DNA of 64,000 bases, from NCBI GenBank assembly GCA_937871985.1, contig CALMPB010000383.1, positions 1-64,000 of the forward strand. The letters run 5' to 3'. Source of the DNA: an uncultured Burkholderiaceae bacterium (lineage in GTDB: Bacteria > Pseudomonadota > Gammaproteobacteria > Burkholderiales > Burkholderiaceae). The notes under the pieces are model-generated. The model searched no databases. It saw only the letters and a program-made list of their open reading frames with translations, and had not been told where the DNA came from. Position 1 is the stretch's first letter, and each line of letters starts with the position of its first letter. The position numbers were made by a program, and so were the translations under genes. This document shows, one piece after another, positions 17,310 through 27,815 of the stretch.

Positions 17310-19631
17310 ATGTCTCATATCAAAAGCCGCAAGCGTGCTCCCCGGCTGCTATCCGGCTCCGCCGCATTCTCCCCCAGCGTCACAACCGTTCTTACCGGCC
17401 TGGCCCTATGCTACCCGGCCATAACCCTGGCGCAAAACGCCACGCCCGCCAACTCGGGCAATGTCGCCACCTTGCCCAGCGTAACGGTAACCGGCACTCC
17501 GGAAAACACATATAAGTCCGATACGCTGGATTCGCCCAAGTTCTCCCAGCCCCTGGTCGACACCACCCAGACCGTGACGATCATCAACAAAAAGCTGATT
17601 GAAGACCAGCAGGCCACCACCCTGACCGAGGCCCTGCGCAACGTGCCGGGCGTGGGCGCCTTCTATGCCGGCGAGAACGGCAACACCAGCACGGGCGACG
17701 CCGTCTACATGCGCGGCTTCGACACCTCCAACAGCATCTTCGTGGACGGCATTCGCGACACCAGCAGCGTGTATCACGATATGTTCAATATCGACCAGGT
17801 CGAAGTCATCAAAGGCCCATCGGGGTCGGACTACGGCCGCAGCGCCCCCAGCGGGTCGATCAATATGGTCAGCAAGCAGCCTTTGCTCAAAGACAGCTTC
17901 GACGCCAGCCTGGGCCTGGGCAGCAACAGCTACAAGCGCGGCACGATCGACTGGAACAAAAAGCTGGGCGAAACCATGGCCTTCCGGCTCAACGCCTTCG
18001 GCCTGGGCACCGACGTCGCGGGCCGCGACAAGGTGGACAACCAGCGCTGGGGCATCGCGCCCTCCTTTGCCTTCGGCCTGGGTACCTCAACCCGCGTCTA
18101 CCTGGACATCTACCACGTCGAGCAGAAGAACACCCCCGACGGCGGCGTGCCCACCATCGGCCTGCCCGACTACTCGGCACCCAGCGCAGCCTACTCTTAT
18201 TTCGGCTCCGCAGCCCGCGCGGACACGAACAACTTCTACGGCACGTCGTCGGATCACGACAACTCCACCACCGACATGGAGACCTTGCGGTTCGAGCACG
18301 ATCTTTCGCCCAACACGACCATCCGCAACACCACGCGCTGGGCGCGCACCACTCAAGACTACCTGCTGAGCTCCTTCATGGCGGGCGCCAGCAACCTGAC
18401 CGTCGGCAACCCGAACGATCCGGCTACCTGGATGATGACCAGGACTCCCAACTCGAAGGACGTCGCCAACGAGATCCTGACCAACCAGACCAATATCACG
18501 ACCAAATTCCAGACAGGCAGCCTCAAGCACGACCTGAGCATGGGTCTGGAGCTGACGCGTGAAAAACAAACCAACTACGGGGTCACCAACCCGACCGAAC
18601 CTTCGGTCAGCATCTATTATCCAAACAGCGGCATCAACGTCGGTTCGTTGCAGCGCAATGGCGCCCAATCCTACGGCAAAACCGATACCGCCGCCATTTA
18701 CGCGTTCGACACGGTAGAGTTGAACGATCGTTGGCAGGTCAATGGCGGCCTGCGCCTGGATCACTACCGCACCGAATACACCAGCTCCACCGCTTGCGGC
18801 GGCACTGGACGCAACGCCGTGTCATGCAATGGCGCACCGACGGGCACGCCGGTGACGACCATCGACGGCGCCAGCAAAAGCGGCAACCTGCTCGACTGGA
18901 AGCTCGGCGTGCTTTATCGCCTGACGCCGAACGGCAACATCTACGCCGACTACGCCGTCTCGCAACAGCCTCCGGGAGGCTCCAACTTCACGCTGGCGGA
19001 AAGCGGCAGCAACGCCAACCGCACCGACTTCGAACCACAGAAAGCCAAGACCTTCGAAGTCGGCACGAAATGGGAGGTTCTGGACAGGAAGCTGCTGCTT
19101 ACCGCCGCGCTGTTCCGCACCGATGTCTCGAACGACGTCCAAACACTATCCGACGGAACGATCCAGCAAACCGCCGAAAAGCGTGTCCAAGGCATCGAAC
19201 TTGGCATGGCGGGCCAACTGACCCCGAACTGGTCGATCAGCGCGGGCTATACCCTGCAGGACGCCAAGGTTTCAGCCGGCCCGTCCATTACCAACGACGG
19301 TTCGAACAACCTGACCTATACGCCCCGCAACGCATTTTCGCTCTGGTCCACCTACAAGCTGCCCCACGGCTTTACCGTGGGCGGCGGCGCCCGCTACGTG
19401 GGCGGCCTGACGCGCGGCAGCGACGGCGCGGCCGGCACGCCGGACGGCACGGAATCGTATTGGGTCTTCGACGCCATGGCGGGCTACCGGGTCAACAAAA
19501 ACCTCAACCTGCAGTTGAACGTCTACAACCTGTTCGACAAAGACTACGTTGCATCCATCAACAAAAGCGGCTACCGGTACTTCCCGGGGGCACCTCGCAG
19601 CTTTATACTGACGGCCAACATCTCTTATTGA
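17310..19631 (+). CDS. fiu: TonB-dependent catecholate siderophore receptor Fiu
   Basis: A 773-residue outer-membrane receptor for iron complexed to monocatecholate siderophores. A signal peptide covers about residues 1-42 (ending LAQ) and a TonB-box-like SVTVTG is at 57-62. The plug contains DALRNVPGVG-type and YMRGFDTSNSIFVDGIRD segments and VEVIKGPSGSDYGRSAPSGSIN. The barrel ends in the expected aromatic pattern (SFILTANISY). Long stretches agree with remembered E. coli Fiu, for example VSQQPPGGSNF and YNLFDKDYVASINKSGYRY. It is followed 27 bases later by piuC, the standard Fiu/PiuA-PiuC pair. Siderophore-drug conjugates use this receptor family in other species. Confidence 0.93.
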   Translation: MSHIKSRKRAPRLLSGSAAFSPSVTTVLTGLALCYPAITLAQNATPANSGNVATLPSVTVTGTPENTYKSDTLDSPKFSQPLVDTTQTVTIINKKLIEDQQATTLTEALRNVPGVGAFYAGENGNTSTGDAVYMRGFDTSNSIFVDGIRDTSSVYHDMFNIDQVEVIKGPSGSDYGRSAPSGSINMVSKQPLLKDSFDASLGLGSNSYKRGTIDWNKKLGETMAFRLNAFGLGTDVAGRDKVDNQRWGIAPSFAFGLGTSTRVYLDIYHVEQKNTPDGGVPTIGLPDYSAPSAAYSYFGSAARADTNNFYGTSSDHDNSTTDMETLRFEHDLSPNTTIRNTTRWARTTQDYLLSSFMAGASNLTVGNPNDPATWMMTRTPNSKDVANEILTNQTNITTKFQTGSLKHDLSMGLELTREKQTNYGVTNPTEPSVSIYYPNSGINVGSLQRNGAQSYGKTDTAAIYAFDTVELNDRWQVNGGLRLDHYRTEYTSSTACGGTGRNAVSCNGAPTGTPVTTIDGASKSGNLLDWKLGVLYRLTPNGNIYADYAVSQQPPGGSNFTLAESGSNANRTDFEPQKAKTFEVGTKWEVLDRKLLLTAALFRTDVSNDVQTLSDGTIQQTAEKRVQGIELGMAGQLTPNWSISAGYTLQDAKVSAGPSITNDGSNNLTYTPRNAFSLWSTYKLPHGFTVGGGARYVGGLTRGSDGAAGTPDGTESYWVFDAMAGYRVNKNLNLQLNVYNLFDKDYVASINKSGYRYFPGAPRSFILTANISY

Positions 19632-19658
19632 CCGAAAGCATAAAGGACACGCGCCGTC

Positions 19659-20339
19659 ATGATGCTGCACATTCCGCAGGTTCTGACGCCTGCCGAACTC
19701 AACGACATTCGGCAGGCGCTGGAGCGCTCGGAATGGGCCGACGGCCGCGGCACCGTGGGCACGCAGGGCGCCCAGGTCAAACGCAACCGGCAATTGCCCG
19801 AAGACAGCCCGGCGGCGCGCGAACTGGGCCAAAAGGTTCTGCGCGCGCTGGCCAGGAACCCTCTGTACTTCGCCGCCGCCCTGCCCGTTCGCACCGTCCC
19901 GCCGCTCTTCAACCGCTACGAAGATTCGGAACACTACGGCTTTCATATCGACGGGGCCGTACGCGCCTTGCCGGACAGCGCCAACTGGCTGCGCACCGAC
20001 CTTTCCGCCACACTGTTCCTGTGCGAACCCGAAGACTACGAAGGCGGTGAGCTCGTGGTCAAGGACACCTACGGAGAACACGAGGTCAAGCTCCCCGCCG
20101 GGGACATGATTCTTTATCCATCGAGCAGCCTGCACTGCGTGACGCCCGTCACGCGGGGCTCAAGGGTATGCTCGTTTTTCTGGGTCCAAAGCATGATCCG
20201 CGACGACCAGCACCGCAGCATGCTGTTCGAACTCGACCAGACCATTCAACGACTGCGGACCAAGCACGGCGAAACCGAAGAAGCCCTGGCCCTGACGAAC
20301 CATTATCACAATCTGCTGCGGGAGTGGTCCGAGGTGTAA
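19659..20339 (+). CDS. piuC: PKHD-type Fe(II)/2-oxoglutarate hydroxylase PiuC
   Basis: A 226-residue dioxygenase of the PiuC/YbiX family, found beside Fiu/PiuA receptors. The iron-binding HxD is in YGFHIDGAV (about residues 94-99) and the distal histidine in SSLHCVTPV. The 2-oxoglutarate-binding arginine is expected in [11 protein letters not shown]. Its exact role in catechol-siderophore use is not settled. The first of two tandem ATGs (19659) is used. It should be co-regulated with fiu by iron. Confidence 0.92.
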   Translation: MMLHIPQVLTPAELNDIRQALERSEWADGRGTVGTQGAQVKRNRQLPEDSPAARELGQKVLRALARNPLYFAAALPVRTVPPLFNRYEDSEHYGFHIDGAVRALPDSANWLRTDLSATLFLCEPEDYEGGELVVKDTYGEHEVKLPAGDMILYPSSSLHCVTPVTRGSRVCSFFWVQSMIRDDQHRSMLFELDQTIQRLRTKHGETEEALALTNHYHNLLREWSEV

Positions 20340-20437
20340 ATCACAGGGGACCACATTACGCCCCCTCGATACGCCAATGGCCCGACACGCCATCATTGCC
20401 GCGGCGGCTCTGGCCGCCCAGTCTACGAAGGCCAGCC

Positions 20438-21418
20438 CTACCTTTGGCCAATCAACGAAGACGGCTTGATTCCGAAACAGGCGGTGAACCGCCGGGTGAA
20501 ATGCGAAAGGTCATTGAACCCCGCCGCGAAGGCAGCGCTCGATACGGTGGCGCAAAGCCCCGACTCCAGGCCTTTCCTGGCCAATAACAGCCTCTGCTGG
20601 ATGACATGCTGTTCAAAGCTCGTGTCGCTGAACTGCTTGAACAGACGATGCGCCGTGCGCGCCGAAATGCCGACGGCCGCCGCGCTGGTCGCGGCGTTCA
20701 TTTCAGGGGAAGCGATATTTTGCGTAATGTATTGAATCAGCCGGTCGAACACAGCCCGGCTTGACGAATGGGCGGACGACCTGTCCTCGTCGCCCAGGCA
20801 CTGAGCCAGGTAATCGGCAATGCTTTCCAGCATGAGCTGTGCATGGCGGTCGGCGATGGGCCGGGTATGCTCGGTGAGCATCTGTATCAGTTGCACGACC
20901 ACCGGCGCCAGTGTGAAGTCCGAGTCGATGCGCCACGGCCCCCTGCCGTTCGCAACAGAGCGCAGCCGGGATGCAAGCAACTGCCTGGGCATCATGACGA
21001 TGCGCCTGTCGACAAGCTCCGGAAAATGCAGTTCGAACGGCAGTCCGCTGTCGACGACGCCGATGTCCCCCGGGTTCAGCACGATTTCGCGTCGCTGCTG
21101 CGTCAGGCAACTGCGGCCCCGGCGCTGCAGGCTGATCATCAGGTATTTGCTGTCGCTGCGATCCACCTGCCTGGCGGTGCGGGCCACGCCGTGGCCCGAA
21201 GACCTGAAGTTGATGAATCTGGCATTGACTTGATCCAGGCTGCGGATATCGCCAATGAAGGAGCCGTTTTCATCGAGACCCGGCACCATCATCTCGACAT
21301 CCAGAACCGCCTGGCAAATGGCCTCGTTCCAGTAATCGACCCGCTGCTTCTTCGAGCCGCGAGGCTGCCATTGGCGCCATGTCTCGCCGGTTGCCTGCGG
21401 TAAATGATTTGTCTGCAT
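20438..21418 (-). CDS. AraC-family regulator
   Basis: A 326-residue regulator with an AraC C-terminal DNA-binding domain: TSAAAVGISARTAHRLFKQFS then VSSAAFAAGFNDLSHFTRRF and CFGIKPSSL. The N-terminal region has the FeaR-like ligand-binding pattern (RGRSCLTQQRREIVLNPGDI). ATG 21418 is chosen because AAGGCGG precedes it by five bases; GTG 21424 is an alternative. It is convergent with piuC and divergent from the GlcF-like gene at 21581, so the oxidoreductase pair at 21581-24529 is the likely target. Confidence 0.87.
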   Translation of the reverse strand: MQTNHLPQATGETWRQWQPRGSKKQRVDYWNEAICQAVLDVEMMVPGLDENGSFIGDIRSLDQVNARFINFRSSGHGVARTARQVDRSDSKYLMISLQRRGRSCLTQQRREIVLNPGDIGVVDSGLPFELHFPELVDRRIVMMPRQLLASRLRSVANGRGPWRIDSDFTLAPVVVQLIQMLTEHTRPIADRHAQLMLESIADYLAQCLGDEDRSSAHSSSRAVFDRLIQYITQNIASPEMNAATSAAAVGISARTAHRLFKQFSDTSFEQHVIQQRLLLARKGLESGLCATVSSAAFAAGFNDLSHFTRRFTACFGIKPSSLIGQR

Positions 21419-21580
21419 GTGCACCGCCTTATCGTGGCGCGGCTGGCGCCGTCAGTCAAATGACGTGGCGCGCTCAGCCAAGCCGTTCTGCATGAACATC
21501 GCTACATTGAGGTCTGAGCCGGCCCGCCCCGGCCTTCACCACATGGAAACAGGCTACACCAACCACCTACTGTCGCAGCC

Positions 21581-22975
21581 ATGGCAACAATTATACATAG
21601 CGAAAAACTGCAGGAAGGACGCCAGATCGCCGAAACCTGCGTGCATTTCGGGTTCTGCACATCGGTCTGTCCAACCTATGTCCTGGACGGCGAAGAAAAC
21701 GACTCGCCGCGGGGCCGGATAGCCTTGATCAAGGAAATGCTGGACGCGGGAGGCCAACCCAAGCCAGCGACCGTCAAGCATCTGGATAGATGCCTTTCCT
21801 GCCTGTCCTGCGTCACGACCTGCGCGGTAAGCGTGGACTATCGGACGCTGATCGATACGGCCCGGGACTATATTGAATCGTCCGGCGTGCGCAGCCGTCC
21901 GGAACGCGCGCTACGCAAAGCCCTGGCCTATGTCTTGACGAGTCCGCGGCTGCTGCGCTGGTCGATGCGGCTGGCCAGGCCACTGCACGGCCTGGCCGGC
22001 GGACTGCCGGGGCCGGCCGGCGCCCTGGCCAGGCTTTCCGGGGCCAGGGGACTGAATGCGCTGGCCCGGCGCGCAAAAGACAAAACGTCGTCTTTCCCGG
22101 AGACGGCCGCCTCCGCAAGCGCCCCCATAAAAAAAGTGGCCCTTCTGGATGGCTGTGCGCAATCCGTCCTTGGCGAAGAAATCAACGACGCGACGCGCCG
22201 GTTGCTGGCGCGGCTGGGCGTGCAGGTGGTGGACTCCGGGCTGGGCAGCGCCTGTTGCGGCGCATTGAGCCTGCATCTGGGCGATACGGCAAAAGCCACG
22301 AGCCAGGCCGAAATATTGATCGAGCAATGGGACGCTCTGCTTTCCAGCAACCAGATCGACGCCATTGTCGTGACGACCTCCGGTTGCGGCTCGGTCATCA
22401 GCCACTATCGCGACTTGTTTGCGAACGATCCCCTGCGCCTGGAGCTGGCCGCCCGCGTGGAACGCGCCTGCATGGACATCACCCAGCTTCTGGCCAAAAT
22501 GCCACTGCCTCTGAGCAGCGGACACCTGGGCGCACGCGTCGCCTACCACGACTCCTGCTCGCTCAAGCATGGCCAGAAAATCACGGCGCAGCCGCGGGCC
22601 ATCCTGAAAAAAGCCGATTTCGTCGTCATGGACATCGCCGAGGCGCATTTATGCTGCGGTTCGGCCGGCACCTACAACATCCTGCAACCCGAAATCGCGC
22701 AAAGACTGGGTAAACGCAAAACAGACAATATCCGGGCCACGAATCCCGACGTCATTGCCGCCGGCAACATGGGGTGCCTGATACAGATTTCCCTATATGC
22801 CGAGACTCCCATTGCGCACGTCGTGCAACTGATCGACTGGGCGACGGGCGGCCCGGCGCCGCGAGGCCTGGAGTCATTCCAGCCGATGGAAAAGCCCGCG
22901 CCCGCGCTCTCCGAAGAGGCGCCCTCGACGGCCGAACCGGTTTCCGAATCCGCAACCACCGACTTGCTCTGGTGA
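21581..22975 (+). CDS. GlcF-like iron-sulfur subunit, one cluster ligand replaced
   Basis: A 464-residue protein of the glycolate-oxidase iron-sulfur subunit family, which passes electrons from a flavoprotein to the respiratory chain. Two N-terminal cluster motifs and two C-terminal CCG domains (SACCGALS; LCCGSAGTYN) are present. The first ferredoxin motif reads C20-x2-F23-x2-C26-x3-C30, so the second cysteine is Phe. The second motif CLSCLSCVTTCAVSV is complete in cysteines, with Ala instead of the usual Pro. It is six bases from the FAD gene, so the two form one enzyme. Glycolate oxidase itself is unlikely because GlcD and GlcE are absent. Confidence 0.85.
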   Translation: MATIIHSEKLQEGRQIAETCVHFGFCTSVCPTYVLDGEENDSPRGRIALIKEMLDAGGQPKPATVKHLDRCLSCLSCVTTCAVSVDYRTLIDTARDYIESSGVRSRPERALRKALAYVLTSPRLLRWSMRLARPLHGLAGGLPGPAGALARLSGARGLNALARRAKDKTSSFPETAASASAPIKKVALLDGCAQSVLGEEINDATRRLLARLGVQVVDSGLGSACCGALSLHLGDTAKATSQAEILIEQWDALLSSNQIDAIVVTTSGCGSVISHYRDLFANDPLRLELAARVERACMDITQLLAKMPLPLSSGHLGARVAYHDSCSLKHGQKITAQPRAILKKADFVVMDIAEAHLCCGSAGTYNILQPEIAQRLGKRKTDNIRATNPDVIAAGNMGCLIQISLYAETPIAHVVQLIDWATGGPAPRGLESFQPMEKPAPALSEEAPSTAEPVSESATTDLLW

Positions 22976-22981
22976 ACCATC

Positions 22982-24529
22982 ATGACTCCATTATCCAACG
23001 CTACACAACCCGGCTTCGAGGCATTTGCCCGGCTCGTCGCCGATGAACTCGGCCCCGAAGCCATCACGACCAACGCCGATACCTTGCAGCGCTACGGCGA
23101 ACACACCCTGCCCGGCCCCGACAATCCCCCATCGGCGGTGATCTACCCCGGTTCCACGGACGATGTGCAGAAAATCGTGCGCGCCGCCAACACCCATCGG
23201 ATCGAGCTTTTTCCCGTCAGCACGGGCCTGAACATCGGCCTGGGTACCAAGTCGCCCATGCACGCCGGCCAGGTGGTCGTCGATTTGGGCCGGCGCATGA
23301 ACCGCATCCTGGAAATCGACGAAGCCCTGGGCTATTGCGTGATCGAGCCGGGCGTCAGCTTCCAGGCCATGTACGACGAACTGCAAAACCGCAACAGCAA
23401 ACTGATGATATCGCCCACCGCGGGGCCGCCCCAAGGCAGCCTGCTGGGCAATGCGCTGGACAAAGGCGGCGGCCAAGGGCCGGCGGCCGACCACTTCGGC
23501 ATGACCTGCGGCATGGAAATCGTGCTCGGCAATGGCGAAATCATCCGCACCGGCGACGGCGGGCTGCGGGCCGACGAAAGACTGAACTGGCATGTTTCGA
23601 AGTACAGTTTCGGGCCCGCCCTGGATGGCCTGTTCGCGCAATCCAACTACGGCATCGCCACCCGCGCCGGAATGTGGTTGATGCCCCGGCCGCCCCACAT
23701 CGAGCCGTTTTTCTTCGACGCGCCCGATGACGGCGATCTTGCCGAAATCATCGAACTGGTTCGGCCGCTGAAACAAAACAACTTCGTGCCGACCTTGATA
23801 CGCGTCGTCAACGACTTGTACCTCATAGCCGCTGAAGACGTGAATCCCGAATACGCCGCCACATCGGGCGCCAGGCAGATCAGCGATGAAGCCCGCCGGG
23901 ATTTGCGGAAAAAACACGGGCTGGGAGCATGGAATATTTCCGGCGCGCTCTACGGGGCCAGCAAGGAAGCCGTCGCCCCGCAACTGAATCGCCTGCGCGC
24001 CCATTTCGCAAAGTCTTCGAAGATCCGCTACGTCCCCCCTGAAGAAGCCGACGGAATACCGGCCCTTGAAGTGGCTCGCGAAAACTATTACGGCAAACCT
24101 TGCGACGGTGAATTGCGCATGCTCAAATGGCGGCCGGGCGGCGGCACCGCCTGGTTTCTGCCGGGCACGCCCATGATCGGCGACATCGCCGACAGCTTCC
24201 AGCGGCAGGCCCGGGCAATCTGCGAGCAACACGGCATGGAGTACCTGGTCTCGAACGTATGCGGCGCGCGCTTTGCCCGCAGCATCCACACCTTGGTCTT
24301 CAACCGGCGCGATCCCGACGAGGCGGCACGCGCCGACGCCTGCTACCGCGCCCTGTCGGAATGCTACGCCAGCCGCGGGCTATCGGTGGGACGTGCGCCG
24401 ACAAGGTACCAAAAGCTTCATCACGAGCACCGCATGCCCGCCATCGTCGACGCCTGCTCCGCCATCAAGCAGGCCCTGGATCCCAACGGCGTCATCGCAC
24501 CCGGGAAATACGGCATCGAGTTGCCTTAA
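22982..24529 (+). CDS. FAD-linked oxidase, vanillyl-alcohol-oxidase family
   Basis: A 515-residue flavoprotein with an N-terminal FAD-binding domain (PPSAVIYPGSTDDVQKIVRAAN; FPVSTGLNIGLGTKSP) and a C-terminal VAO-type substrate domain ending DPNGVIAPGKYGI. The overall pattern resembles the flavoprotein subunit of 4-cresol dehydrogenase, which oxidises para-alkyl phenols. Its partner here is a GlcF-like iron-sulfur protein, not a cytochrome, so electrons probably go to quinone. The substrate is unknown; a phenolic alcohol or hydroxy-acid is the best guess. Confidence 0.86.
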   Translation: MTPLSNATQPGFEAFARLVADELGPEAITTNADTLQRYGEHTLPGPDNPPSAVIYPGSTDDVQKIVRAANTHRIELFPVSTGLNIGLGTKSPMHAGQVVVDLGRRMNRILEIDEALGYCVIEPGVSFQAMYDELQNRNSKLMISPTAGPPQGSLLGNALDKGGGQGPAADHFGMTCGMEIVLGNGEIIRTGDGGLRADERLNWHVSKYSFGPALDGLFAQSNYGIATRAGMWLMPRPPHIEPFFFDAPDDGDLAEIIELVRPLKQNNFVPTLIRVVNDLYLIAAEDVNPEYAATSGARQISDEARRDLRKKHGLGAWNISGALYGASKEAVAPQLNRLRAHFAKSSKIRYVPPEEADGIPALEVARENYYGKPCDGELRMLKWRPGGGTAWFLPGTPMIGDIADSFQRQARAICEQHGMEYLVSNVCGARFARSIHTLVFNRRDPDEAARADACYRALSECYASRGLSVGRAPTRYQKLHHEHRMPAIVDACSAIKQALDPNGVIAPGKYGIELP

Positions 24530-24531
24530 TA

Positions 24532-25836
24532 TCAGCGCCCTGCATGGCTGGGATGCCCAAGCTCAAAGGCGTCACGCACGACGATTGGGCCATTTAGCCA
24601 GTACGGCACAACATAAGGTCTTCCCAAAAGGTACCCTTGGAGTGCATGTGCTCCTGCTTCCACGGCTTCTGTCAGGTCTCGTTCCGATTCGATCCCTTCG
24701 GTGATGACACAAGGGCTCAGGTTGGCGCAAAGTTGGGTAAGGTTACGCAAAACGCCCTGCGAAGACGACATCCTCTCGCTCATAGTCGGATCCAGATAGG
24801 CCTTGTCTATTTTGACGAAATCGGGATGTGAACGAACGACGAAATCCAGGGTGCTATAGCCAGAACCCATATCATCCACGGCTATCTTGCAACCCAGGGT
24901 CTTAAGGGTCTGCAGGAGCGCTATTGCTTCATCATCTTGAGAAATGGCACTTGTCTCGGTAATTTCGATGACCAGTCGCGACGCAACGCCCGGCTGTGCC
25001 GAAAGCTCCTCAAATATCAAACGCCACCAACAATCGAACTGTAATGACTGCGCTGAAATATTGCAGCCTAGACTTATTTCAGGATGCTTTACCAGCACAT
25101 CAAATGTGCTCCAGAGAATGCTGCGGTCTATCCTGCCAACCAATCCTAGGCGTTCGAGTGCTGCAATACTGATCGCGCAAGTGGTGAATCCTGAGGGGGA
25201 GGAATCCTCCCAGTGCCGCAAGAGACACTCCCAATAGATGGTCAAGCTTTTATTTTGGGTGGACACAACAGGCTGGAATGCCAAGACAAGCGTTCTGGCC
25301 GACAACTTGGAAAATAGGCTCAGCGCACGCGCCATATCTGCTTTATAAGCGCTTTTTTGCTTATTACGGCCATCGAGCCCCAGCCTCATCCAGGCTTTGC
25401 CATTCAAATGGGAGGGATCATAGGCATTCCCCAGAAAAAAACCCTTATCTCTTACATTGATAAATGTCGTTTCAACCCGCAGAAACGCTTCCTCTTCAGC
25501 ACACATAACCGGCCCAAAAGATAGAACGGCATTTATGCGCTCACAAAACACATCTCGGCAAGAAAAGTCGACATCGCGGCAAGCTTCCAGGTCAATGAAA
25601 ACATGCGGCCCTTCTAAAACAACCGCGGATTCCTGGATTCCTACAGTCTTCAGCTGAACACTTATGAAACGCGCAATATCAAAATTGGCAGAGGAGCCAT
25701 AAGCAGCCAAGAACTCGTTCAAATTCGTAATGCGCACCAATATGAGCCGTCGCGAATTTTCTTCCAGGCAATGTTCGCGACTAGACGGACGAGTATTTGT
25801 GAGTTTCATGCGTGCCTCGGCTGGAAAACGCCCCAT
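24532..25836 (-). CDS. EAL-domain protein (probable cyclic-di-GMP phosphodiesterase)
   Basis: A 434-residue protein. Residues 1-175 are poorly conserved and may be a degenerate GGDEF or sensory region. An EAL domain covers about 182-415. Key residues are E203 (motif reads ECL), N259, E291 and E294 (EITET), D321 and D322 (DDMGSG), K342 (VKID), E380 (EGIES) and Q400 (LQGYLLGRP), so the catalytic set looks complete apart from the Ala-to-Cys change in EAL. ATG 25836 directly abuts the MreB stop, with AAGGA before it; ATG 25809 is an alternative. No transmembrane segment is visible. It is the last gene of the SLATT-like/MreB/EAL operon, which suggests c-di-GMP turnover tied to the membrane and cytoskeletal proteins. 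Base use looks lower in GC than in the flanking catabolic genes. Confidence 0.88.
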   Translation of the reverse strand: MGRFPAEARMKLTNTRPSSREHCLEENSRRLILVRITNLNEFLAAYGSSANFDIARFISVQLKTVGIQESAVVLEGPHVFIDLEACRDVDFSCRDVFCERINAVLSFGPVMCAEEEAFLRVETTFINVRDKGFFLGNAYDPSHLNGKAWMRLGLDGRNKQKSAYKADMARALSLFSKLSARTLVLAFQPVVSTQNKSLTIYWECLLRHWEDSSPSGFTTCAISIAALERLGLVGRIDRSILWSTFDVLVKHPEISLGCNISAQSLQFDCWWRLIFEELSAQPGVASRLVIEITETSAISQDDEAIALLQTLKTLGCKIAVDDMGSGYSTLDFVVRSHPDFVKIDKAYLDPTMSERMSSSQGVLRNLTQLCANLSPCVITEGIESERDLTEAVEAGAHALQGYLLGRPYVVPYWLNGPIVVRDAFELGHPSHAGR

Positions 25837-27602
<1,766 letters not shown>

Positions 27603-27768
27603 AGGCTTTCGTTTAAATGCTCTCAGGATGGACGAGCGTTCGGGTACCGTGGCTCGCTCGAAGAATTCGGCCAAACCCGTAGCGCACGACGGCAAGGGTC
27701 GTTCAGGAGTACTAAAGCGAGCGAGGCGGGAGGGAAGCATCGTTTCGGACTCTCATAAGCAGCGCGGG

Positions 27769-27790
27769 GAAGAGCGCGAACCGCGTCTTC
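27769..27790. terminator. Possible hairpin after the autotransporter gene
   Basis: GAAGAGCGCG, a four-base loop and GCGTCTTC can pair with one bulge, 25-50 bases after the autotransporter stop on the minus strand. There is no following T-run, so it may only attenuate transcription into the SLATT-like gene, or be chance. Confidence 0.3.
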
Positions 27791-27815
27791 TCCAGCGCGC
27801 CTATCGGATCGGACT

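Noticed and set aside
20403..20418. GGCGGC-TCTG-GCCGCC hairpin between piuC and the convergent araC gene as a terminator
   Set aside because: The stem is perfect but only six pairs and has no T-run on either side; GC-rich DNA gives such hairpins by chance.
22991..24289. Minus-strand open frame of 432 codons opposite the FAD oxidase
   Set aside because: Antisense to a clear VAO-family gene with no independent support.
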